Shown one piece after another: positions 16,201 to 23,400 of a DNA stretch of 36,159 bases. The position numbers were made by a program, and so were the translations under genes. Where the stretch lies: assembly GCA_910586555.1 (NCBI GenBank), contig CAJUJY010000034.1:1-36159 (forward strand), read 5' to 3'. The stretch is from an uncultured Lachnospiraceae bacterium. Its GTDB lineage: Bacteria > Bacillota > Clostridia > Lachnospirales > Lachnospiraceae. Each line of letters starts with the position of its first letter. Positions within the stretch are counted from its first letter, which is position 1. The notes beneath the pieces were generated by a model, which searched no databases, was not told where the DNA came from, and was given only the letters and a program-made list of their open reading frames with translations.

Positions 16201-18904
16201 TACAAAAATAAATGATGACGGTACACTTTTTGGACATGAAATGTTAGATAATTTCATTAGTTTTTATAATAATGAAAAAAGCATATTTGCATCAGACCAG
16301 AAAGCTGTAATATCAGGGCTTTCTAATATTAAGAAACCAGAAACTGGAAATAAAGAACTAGATGGATATATTACATCACCAGTTTCAGGAACAAGGATTC
16401 TTGATGTAACAGAAGTACTTGCACAGTTTAATATGGAAACAGATAAAAAAGTTTCATTCCATATATCAGGCAATGGCAAAGATATAGAACTTATAGCAGA
16501 AAAGGACAGTACAGGAAAAGTGTATACTGCCACAATAACAAAGGAAAACCTTGACGAAATAGGTGGAACATTACAAGGAAAACTTAGTTTATATTTACAA
16601 GACCAGCTTTTGCAGGAAATCAGTGTAATATTTAATATTGCAGAAAAACCACTGGATGCAAACCAGATAGATGATTTTGAAACATATGGAGGGCTTACAG
16701 GCCTTTTAGTTAATAAGTGGGGCACAAATAAAGATTCAGGCTGTACAGTAGATATCTCACTTGTACAAGAACCACATTATGAAGGAAATTATGCTTTAAA
16801 ATTTGCCTATAGTGAAACAAAGAATGGATGGGGAGGCGCAACAATTTCTAAAGAAGCAGACTGGTCACAGTACAATGCATTAAAATTCTTTGTAAAACCT
16901 GATGGCAAAAACCAGAAAACTGTTATACAGATTAATGCAGGCAGCGGTTCTTATGAAGCATACCTTAATTTATATGATGAATATGCTAATTCAAAGACAC
17001 CTTTATTAGTTACACTTCCATTTAGTGAATTTAAGGATAAAAACAGTTCAGCAAAGACACCATTAAGCGGTGAAGCTTTAAAGAATATAAGCGGTTTTGG
17101 TTTATGGGTAAATGCAATACCAGATTCAGATGCATTTGCAAATGGGGAAACAATGGTAAGTGGTGAACTTTATTATGATGATATAAAAGCAGTATCTTCA
17201 GAAAGCACTATACCAGTTTTTGAAACAGTTAGTACTATCCCTGTAGAAACACCAGGTGGTACACCAACACAGACACCAACAGAAGCACCAACGGAAACAC
17301 CGGCAGGTAAACCAACAGAAACACCAGCAGGTAAACCAACAGAAACACCAGCAGGTAAACCAACAGAAACACCAGCAGCCCCAACAAATACACCATCAGG
17401 GACACCAGCAGCATCATCTGTGCCAGCACAAACACCAGGTATTCCACTTTATCCGCCATACATTACTACATCACAGCCACAGGGCGGCGGACAGGAACCA
17501 GCAGGAAGCCAGGCGCCATCAGGAAGTGCAGCACCAGGCACCAGCACAGCACCGTCAGGAAGCACGGCACCAGGTACAAGCACAGCGCCGTCAGGAAGCA
17601 TGGCACCAGGTACAAGCACAGCACCATCAGGTACACAGGCACCAGGAACTACAACAGAAACTAAAAAAGATGATGTTACAGGTGCAGTTACAGAAATCAC
17701 TACAACAGTAGACGATAATGTGTCAAAAGTTATTGAAAAAACCACAATGCCTGATGGTACACAGACTATTAAAGAAACTGTATCAGAGGACATAAATGGA
17801 ATAATAACAGTAAAAGAAACATTAAACAGCAGCAAATCAAATGCCACACTTGTAAAAAATACAACAAAGTATACAGATGGGGATATAATAAGCACAGATG
17901 CCACACTTTATACTGGAAATTCAGATATTGACAGCGATTATTCTGCAAGGAATGTTATACCAGAAAGCTTCTTTAATGAAGCAAAAGAAGCAGGCATAAG
18001 CAATATAACACTTTGCGTTGAAAAAAATATTGTAGATGATGTTAAAAATAACCAGGGCAAAAGGATGGTAATTAAAATTGAAGTGCCAGCTACAGAAGGC
18101 ATATCAGTTGGAAGGGTAATGCTTTCTAAAGAAGCAGTGGCAAGTGCTGTAGAAGGCAACAGAAGGTTTGTTGTTAAGATGGTTAATGACAACAAAGAAG
18201 ATTCTTATACTGTTACAATACCGCCAAGTGAGCTTAAGAAAATGCAGGGTGATATTGATATAAGCATAAAAGCAGGAAAAGTTTCAGAAGCAGGCGGTAA
18301 CAAGCAGAAAAATATAGAAAAAGTTTTATCAGCCAATGGCATAAAACCAGCAAATGCAGTGGTTGTATCTATAGCATCAAATAATACAAAAGGAGGAATT
18401 AAGGCTTCTGCACCAGTTGTTACACAATCCATAAAAGCTGGTGACAAAGTATATGTTTACTGTTATAATAATAAAACAGGAAAGCTTTGTGAAGTCCCAA
18501 ATAGTAAAAGAACAGTCCTGAAAAACGGAATGACAGGTATTGAAGGCTATCCTGGCAATGATTATATAGTTACAGACAAGGAACTTACAGGCAAAAATGT
18601 TGTAACACTTCTTAGCCAGTCTAAAGTAACATTTAACAAAACATCACTTAAGAAAGGCAGCAAAACCAAGTTAAATATAACACTTCCTTCAGAACTGGAA
18701 ATAAAAGAAAGCCTTAAAAAAGAAGCATCTTATGCAAAACAGGCGGCAGTTGTTACATATAAAACTTCTAACACAAAAGTTGTAAGAGTATCAGAAGATG
18801 GCATATTAAAAGCAGCAGGTAAAGGAAAAGCCGTAATAACAGTACAGATAAAACTTGCAGGGGGCAAAGTTAAAACAGTTAAGAAAAAAGTTACCGTAAA
18901 ATAA
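13271..18904 (+). CDS. secreted multimodular GH26 beta-mannanase with N-terminal CBM repeats and CBM23-like module
   Basis: A 1877-aa exported endo-mannanase. Signal peptide about 1-42 (K/R-rich start, ending VYAAEE). Three beta-sandwich modules of CBM27-like type follow at about 48-220, 233-400 and 407-573; the last two both open with ELYDFADGLQGWEK and are a tandem duplication. GH26 spans about 620-1005: RPLHENTGGWFWWG gives acid/base Glu811 and FAVTETGI gives nucleophile Glu921. A CBM23-like module (about 1132-1311, QIDDFETYGG to YYDDIKAVSS) precedes a Pro/Thr-rich linker (about 1320-1467). From Gly1471 comes the shared module of unknown fold and a C-terminal Big2-like domain. No LPXTG or SLH motif is seen. 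Similar CBM27/GH26/CBM23/Big2 mannanases are known in gut Roseburia. The ribosome site is weak. Confidence 0.92.
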   Translation: MASKKRIKRRTSKKVIAEVLALSMCVTIFQPGGGNSVLVYAAEETKSDILKWDFEDNTAEHGWSIPESGQSVLSELKITDGRLGVAYKGSSSEGWQQAGIEVFPDNKIDFEGADKVSLDFYYKDSNKTTGNLSLKIFVQNQEWEDVISGDNTTINITDNENITPEEGQDGFKKVNLTFNLDDKITGTTKIAKISLAVVGQNTDYNGEVYFDNITVSKAGNTGDTGDTNGSTGLKELYDFADGLQGWEKDNWIGENVTVGDIAYDAEGKRLELPVDYTNVSTEDWKDATVCFKDSKGLDFSAYNNMSFDFYYNPSSMTKGNIALKAAASVGNEDLFSEQKSVNDENAEVSDADNGLKKVAFSFKIDEEKAKTLRPEKIDIVITGRETDYNGNIYIGNIRFSKTESVKIKELYDFADGLQGWEKSGWINDGVKPGDVTYDADNQRLKMGIDFSGVADKSWVGAGISLEDSNGIDFSDYNTMSFEFYYEADKLTEGNIALKVSAKNDNGNLFGDQASSINDVTPEDAEGGLKKAVFTFKIDEEMAAKIKPGNIDIIVNGIETGYNGNIYFDNIKFSKVSDDDKYVTSKVPVKTNTSISGTDTALTVNGTEHNYTNSVKLADDKADANTVALYQYLKAVGESSSVIYGHMEDTVLKAGASDLTYSDTEDVTGSISAIDGLDCGGLFSGFADKFISRYPDKAKELGIVKDGTTAENDIKAAAAFSNISIANGAVMTLSAHMPNFAFAEKKENADSINKTYDKFDYSKADSYNLKGDCMNNILPGGKFNEAYTSYLDLIAEYAGLVDGPVLFRPLHENTGGWFWWGNTFCTPDTYKSVFKYTVDYMRDVKGVHNFIYLYGPGSEAASEAEYEERYPGDGYVDMVGFDSYDNNPKEGEGYTFQENFRNTIKLTDAFAKKHNKLFAVTETGIATDGGKALLLTGNGRKDWYNEILDIVTDNEFNCCYFMLWSNYSSQASYYTPFVTKINDDGTLFGHEMLDNFISFYNNEKSIFASDQKAVISGLSNIKKPETGNKELDGYITSPVSGTRILDVTEVLAQFNMETDKKVSFHISGNGKDIELIAEKDSTGKVYTATITKENLDEIGGTLQGKLSLYLQDQLLQEISVIFNIAEKPLDANQIDDFETYGGLTGLLVNKWGTNKDSGCTVDISLVQEPHYEGNYALKFAYSETKNGWGGATISKEADWSQYNALKFFVKPDGKNQKTVIQINAGSGSYEAYLNLYDEYANSKTPLLVTLPFSEFKDKNSSAKTPLSGEALKNISGFGLWVNAIPDSDAFANGETMVSGELYYDDIKAVSSESTIPVFETVSTIPVETPGGTPTQTPTEAPTETPAGKPTETPAGKPTETPAGKPTETPAAPTNTPSGTPAASSVPAQTPGIPLYPPYITTSQPQGGGQEPAGSQAPSGSAAPGTSTAPSGSTAPGTSTAPSGSMAPGTSTAPSGTQAPGTTTETKKDDVTGAVTEITTTVDDNVSKVIEKTTMPDGTQTIKETVSEDINGIITVKETLNSSKSNATLVKNTTKYTDGDIISTDATLYTGNSDIDSDYSARNVIPESFFNEAKEAGISNITLCVEKNIVDDVKNNQGKRMVIKIEVPATEGISVGRVMLSKEAVASAVEGNRRFVVKMVNDNKEDSYTVTIPPSELKKMQGDIDISIKAGKVSEAGGNKQKNIEKVLSANGIKPANAVVVSIASNNTKGGIKASAPVVTQSIKAGDKVYVYCYNNKTGKLCEVPNSKRTVLKNGMTGIEGYPGNDYIVTDKELTGKNVVTLLSQSKVTFNKTSLKKGSKTKLNITLPSELEIKESLKKEASYAKQAAVVTYKTSNTKVVRVSEDGILKAAGKGKAVITVQIKLAGGKVKTVKKKVTVK
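17291..17362 (+). repeat. 24-bp in-frame repeat in the mannanase linker
   Basis: Three units of TETPAGKP (24 nt each) form part of the Pro/Thr linker between the CBM23-like module and the C-terminal module. Copy number is likely to vary between strains. Confidence 0.85.
17513..17640 (+). repeat. 30-bp in-frame repeats in the mannanase linker
   Basis: Units of about 10 residues of the type APGTSTAPSGS, repeated three to four times. Nearly the same units occur in the second GH26 gene at about 23800-23905. Confidence 0.8.
17681..18904 (+). repeat. shared C-terminal module, copy 2 (long direct repeat)
   Basis: Encodes the same module plus Big2-like end as 11355-12603 and 23945-25183. It begins GAVTEITTTVDD and ends in KKKVTVK. 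Confidence 0.85.
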
Positions 18905-19016
18905 CACGCTGCCATGGCATACAAGCAAAAACATTGCCTTGCATGTGTACTGCCATGTGGCATGGTTTATGTGTTATGGCGGCACAGTAAGGCAATGGAA
19001 AGGCATGGTTATAAAT

Positions 19017-19895
19017 ATGGCAGATTATATTATTAAAAATGAGGTACTTGAAGCAGGCATTAATAAAAAAGGTGCAGAGCTTGTAAGCCTTATAAGAAGA
19101 AAAGATAACAGGCAGTATATGTGGAACGGTGATGCCAGGTACTGGAACAGGGTTTCACCAGTGTTATTCCCATTTGTTGGAAAATTAAACGGGCAGAAAT
19201 ACAAACATAAAGGTATATGGTATGAAGGAATAGCACAACATGCATTTGCAAGGGATATGGAATTTACCCTTGTAGAAAACACAGAAGATACAATATGGCT
19301 AAAGCTTAAGAATACAGAAGAAACATATAAAATATATCCTTTTAAATTCACGTTTGAAATTGGTTACAAGCTTTCTGGCAATGTTTTAAAAGTAATGTGG
19401 AAAGTATACAATAACTCAGAAGAAACAATGTATTTTTCAATAGGTGCACACCCTGCTTTCCTCTGTCCTGGAAACAGCAAAGAGGGCTGTAAAACAAACC
19501 TGCATACAACACAGGAATTTATAGAAAGCGGCACACTTACACCAGACGGGGTATTAGGCAGGGAAACCAGGACATTTCCTCTTAAAGACGGGCGTCTTGA
19601 AGCAAAAGAGGAAATATTTGACAAAGATGCACTTATATTAGATGCCACACAGATTAAAAAAGTTTCATTAGAAGATTGTAAAGGAGAAGAATATCTTTCA
19701 GTTTTATTTGATACACCACTTCTTGGCATATGGTCACCAGCCGGTAAAAATGCGCCATTTATCTGTATAGAACCCTGGTATGGCAGATGTGACAGGGAAG
19801 ATTTTACAGGAAGCCTTAAAGAACGTGAATATGGCAATTCATTAGAAGCAGGCAATGTATTTGAAAAGGATTATTCAATAGAAATTAATATTTAA
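19017..19895 (+). CDS. aldose 1-epimerase family protein (LacX-like)
   Basis: Start set at 19017 (MADYIIKNE), with GGAAAGG upstream; the open frame reaches 26 codons higher, but those residues (Cys/Trp-rich) are not family-like. The 292-aa cytoplasmic protein shows ELVSLIRRKDNRQYMWNGDARYW, SPVLFPFVGKL, GIAQHAFARDMEF with the catalytic-type histidine, and a second histidine in FSIGAHPAF. These are usual for the LacX branch of galactose mutarotase-like enzymes, which interconvert alpha and beta anomers of sugars. Sitting between two mannanase genes, it probably acts on released hexoses. A strong terminator follows at 19925. Confidence 0.88.
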   Translation: MADYIIKNEVLEAGINKKGAELVSLIRRKDNRQYMWNGDARYWNRVSPVLFPFVGKLNGQKYKHKGIWYEGIAQHAFARDMEFTLVENTEDTIWLKLKNTEETYKIYPFKFTFEIGYKLSGNVLKVMWKVYNNSEETMYFSIGAHPAFLCPGNSKEGCKTNLHTTQEFIESGTLTPDGVLGRETRTFPLKDGRLEAKEEIFDKDALILDATQIKKVSLEDCKGEEYLSVLFDTPLLGIWSPAGKNAPFICIEPWYGRCDREDFTGSLKEREYGNSLEAGNVFEKDYSIEINI

Positions 19896-19924
19896 CAAAC
19901 CAGTTATTCCTGGAACTTAAAAGG

Positions 19925-19966
19925 GACAGCCACACTAAGAATAAAATATGTGGCTGTCTTTTTTTG
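19925..19966 (+). terminator. intrinsic terminator after the aldose epimerase gene
   Basis: GACAGCCACA (19925-19934) pairs perfectly with TGTGGCTGTC (19949-19958), followed by seven T. Confidence 0.93.
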
Positions 19967-20090
19967 CCTGTTTTTTACAGGCTGGTATTCTGCAAAAATC
20001 CCCCTTTATGCGCTGCTTTTTACATTACTATGCCCATATAGCTAAAGCTAATTTATTTTAACTATTTTTTGAATAATTTTAATTAAATAA

Positions 20091-20119
20091 TTGACTTTAA
20101 TTAAACATTATATTAGAAT
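20091..20119 (+). promoter_or_regulatory. candidate promoter of the second GH26 gene
   Basis: TTGACT (20091-20096) and TAGAAT (20114-20119) with a 17-bp spacer; transcription would start near 20126, about 33 nt before the structured element. Confidence 0.5.
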
Positions 20120-20158
20120 AATATTACTAATAATTCTTGTGGAACTTTTAAATAATTT

Positions 20159-20349
20159 AACCTCATTAAGTAAGCCCTTTAAAATACACGCTTCTTAAGC
20201 GGCGGGTTTGGTTTACCAGGGCTTACTTAGTCTTGCAGGAGTTCAAGCTCCTGCCAGACTGCCGCAAAGCGGCAATGAGGTTGATTTGCAAGTGGGCAAG
20301 TAGCCAATGCCTGCTTGCAGGCAATGCGGATTGCGAATATCCGCTTGAC
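20159..20349 (+). ncRNA. conserved 191-nt structured leader RNA element, copy A
   Basis: An outer stem AACCTCAT (20159-20166)/ATGAGGTT (20275-20282) encloses three arms. Arm 1 is AAGTAAGCCCT (20168-20178)/AGGGCTTACTT (20218-20228) around the conserved core CACGCTTCTTAAGCGG...GGTTTACC. Arm 2 is GTCT.GCAGGAG/CTCCTGC.AGAC (20230-20259). Arm 3 is TGCCGC-AAA-GCGGCA (20260-20274). A 3' part adds GCCTGC-TT-GCAGGC (20309-20322) and GCGGAT/ATCCGC (20326-20344). It is richer in G+C than the surrounding DNA, lies between a promoter and a mannanase gene, and has no coding potential. I do not recognise it as a known riboswitch; it is a candidate cis-regulatory or small RNA. Confidence 0.7.
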
Positions 20350-20425
20350 CCAGAAGAAAGGAGGTTTTTTATAACCAGGATATTTATAGTATAAGAGGTA
20401 TTAAATTTAAATGGAGGATTTATTT

Positions 20426-23400
20426 ATGAGGAAAAGATTTTGGAAAAAACAATGGATTGCCGTTTTTATGGCATCATCAATGGCTGTTTCTACAGCAAAT
20501 GTGCCATTAGTACAGGGTGTGGCTGTACAGGCAGCAGAGAATGAAAATACAGCAGAAAGTGAAAATATATTTTATTCAGGTAAAGCAGAAATACAGACAG
20601 ATAAGCTAGAGCTTCCAGAAGAAGACTGGGGAGATAATAAACCAGTTATTGCTTATGATGAAAAAATACAAAATATAAATATAACAAAGAATTTTACAAT
20701 GACAGCAGATGTTTATCTTGATGAAGATGGCTATAATTCACTTGCAGAAGCAGGAAATTACCTTAAGTTACAAGGTGTTGTAAAGCTTGGTGATAAATGG
20801 GACTGGACTGACAGCCAGGATATCCCTTATCTTGAACAGAAGAATTTTACAAAAACAGAAGATGGTTTATATAAAACACAGATTACTATAGAGTTTAAAG
20901 ATAAAACAGAAGATGTACTTAAAGGGGTTTATTTTGTAGTTGTGGCACAGGGTTTTGCAGGAAAGGTTACATTTGCTAATGTTGCACTGGAGGGCAAACC
21001 AGATCAGCAGATTACAGAAGAAAAAGAACCACTTGTAATAGATGATTTTGAAGATGCAGAAGCTGGCACGGATGCAGGCTGGAAAGAGGAAGGCGGCTGG
21101 CAGTATGAGGGAGGTGTAAACACAGCAGCAGAAAGTGCTTACGGCAGCAGCATGTTAAAGCTTGGGCTTGATTATACAGGGTGTGAAGGTTTTACATGGA
21201 GCGAGGCAAAGATTAAGAAAATTTTTGAAAATCCTGTTGATGTATCAGCATACAACCTTCTTACATTTGATATAATTTATCCAGAAGCATTTAATGGTTT
21301 TAAAACAAAAATATTTGCACAAAATAGTACTTCTGGAACAGAAATTATTAATAAAGAAGGGACTTCTGAAATTTCTGATGCAGGAGAAGGAATGAAGAGG
21401 GCTGCTGTAACAGTTTCATTTTCACCAAATACAGAAAGTATTACAGATATTACTATAGGGATTGTTGGTGATAGTACATCTTTTAAGGGAAATGTCTATA
21501 TTGACAATATTACCCTTTTACAATATGATGAATCATCAGATTTTATTGATATTACATCTGTTCCAGGTGAAGGAACTAAAGCAGATACAAGCCAGATGCC
21601 ATCTGAAATAAACCTTGCAGATAAAGATGCATCTAATTCCACTAAAGCATTATATTCTTATCTTTCTGCACTTGAAAAGCCAGGACAGGTATTATTTGGC
21701 CACCAGAATGATACACACAAGTGTGTATCCAAAGGAAACGGGATATATTCTGATACAAAAGATGTAACAGGCAGCATAAGCGGTCTTTCAGGGCTTGATA
21801 CACTTGCGCTTACTGGTACGGAATTAGGTGAAACAGATGTAGATACTGCAATTAATAAATGTATAGAAATTGGCAAAGCCGCAGCAGCAGAAGGTGCAAT
21901 ACTTACATTATCCGCACATATGCCAAATATGGGCAATGCTAAAATAGTAGCAACACCAGATGCAAAGAGAAAATATGATTTCTCACAGTGTGATTTTTCT
22001 GAGTCAAAAGATTTATCAAATAACTGTTCACAGGAAGTCCTTCCAGGCGGGAAATATAATGAACAATATAAGGCATATCTTGATATTATTGCAGATTATG
22101 CCAAAGGGCTTGGGGATATCCCTGTGCTTTTCCGCCCGCTCCATGAAAACAGCGGCGGCTGGTTCTGGTGGGGTTCTTCTACGACAAGTGTAGAAGGATA
22201 TAAGGCATTATACCGCTATACACAGGATTATTTAAAGGAAACAGGAGTACATAACTTTATATATGTATATTCACCAAACGGGCCATTACAGTCAGAGGCA
22301 GAATTTAATGAAAGATATCCAGGTGATGATTATGTTGATGTCCTTTCATTTGATTACTATGACGATATGAAATATTCAGATACATATGGGGATTCATTTT
22401 TTAATGGTTTAAGGTCATCATGCAGCATTATTAAAAAGCTTGCAGATGAAAAAGGAAAAATTGCTGCCATTGCAGAAACAGGCGTGCGTGTTACAAGGCA
22501 GGATGGAAGTTCAGAAGGCATAATGGTTAAAGACAATCCAATAAAAGGCATAAACTGGTACAGCCAGGTAAATAAAATTGCTAAAGAAACTGGCATGTCA
22601 TACTTTTTATTATGGGCTAACTTCTCTGATACTAACTTTTACATACCTTATAAATACAATGATGCCAAAGGGCATGAACTGATAAATGAATTTATAGATT
22701 TCTATAATGAAGATTCATCTGTATTTGCCAATGGAACAGGCTTTTACGGGGAAGCAGAAAATACACAGGTGGCAGTTAAAAACCAGGATATAACAAGTGG
22801 CTATTTTATAAACCTTTTCCCTATGGCAGAGATTAAAGAGGCTGTTACACTTAAGGCATCTGTTAAAAATGCTTCTGTTGTAAAGTTTATTCTTAAATCT
22901 GGCAATACAGAAAAAGAACTTTCTGCTACAGTAAACAGTGCTTCTGGTTATTATGAAGCAGAACTTACAAAAGAAGTTTTAGATTCACTTGGCAAAACAA
23001 ATACAGGGACAGTAAGCATTAATGCAGATGGAGTAAATATTGTTACACTTCCAAATATCAGCTTTGGCAAGGAAAAACCTGTACTTGCAGGCCACCAGAT
23101 AGATGATTTTGAAACATATGCAGGCGATACGGGGCTTATGTCAAGCAAGTGGCATACAAACCAAGATGCTGGCTGTACACTTGATATTTCACTTGTAGAA
23201 AAACCACGTTATGAAGGAGGTTATGCCTTAAAATTTGCCTACACCGAAAGCAGTAAAGGATGGGCAGGTGCAGAGCTTTCTAAAGAAACAGACTGGTCAG
23301 AATACAACGCATTAAAATTGTGGGTAAAGCCTGATGGCAAAAACCAGAAAACAGTTGTGCAGATTAAAGCAAACGGCAGTGATTATGAAGCATATTTAAA

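Larger units (their letters stand above)
19967..20425 (+). other. long leader region of the second GH26 gene
   Basis: No gene. Contains a candidate promoter (20091-20119), the full 191-nt structured element (20159-20349), and AGAAAGGAGG at 20352-20361, well upstream of the real ribosome site GGAGG at 20413-20417. The predicted leader is about 300 nt. Confidence 0.7.

Noticed and set aside
17256..17711. Open frames on both strands over the Pro/Thr linker of the first mannanase (Gln/His-rich and Val/Pro-rich)
   Set aside because: They are products of the 24-bp and 30-bp repeats read in other frames.
18905..19000. Terminator after the first mannanase
   Set aside because: Imperfect stems around GCCATGGCATACAAG and CTTGCATGTG can be drawn, but they contain bulges and have no T-run, so the aldose epimerase gene may be read through from upstream.
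20159..20349. Structured element as SRP RNA, T-box, c-di-GMP, c-di-AMP or purine riboswitch
   Set aside because: Short likenesses exist (TTTACCAGG as in SRP RNA, GGTGGG as near a T-box), but the required conserved cores and stem order of these families are not present.
20411..20425. ATG at 20411 as start of the second mannanase
   Set aside because: It overlaps the GGAGG that serves the ATG at 20426; the signal peptide begins naturally at MRKRFWKK.
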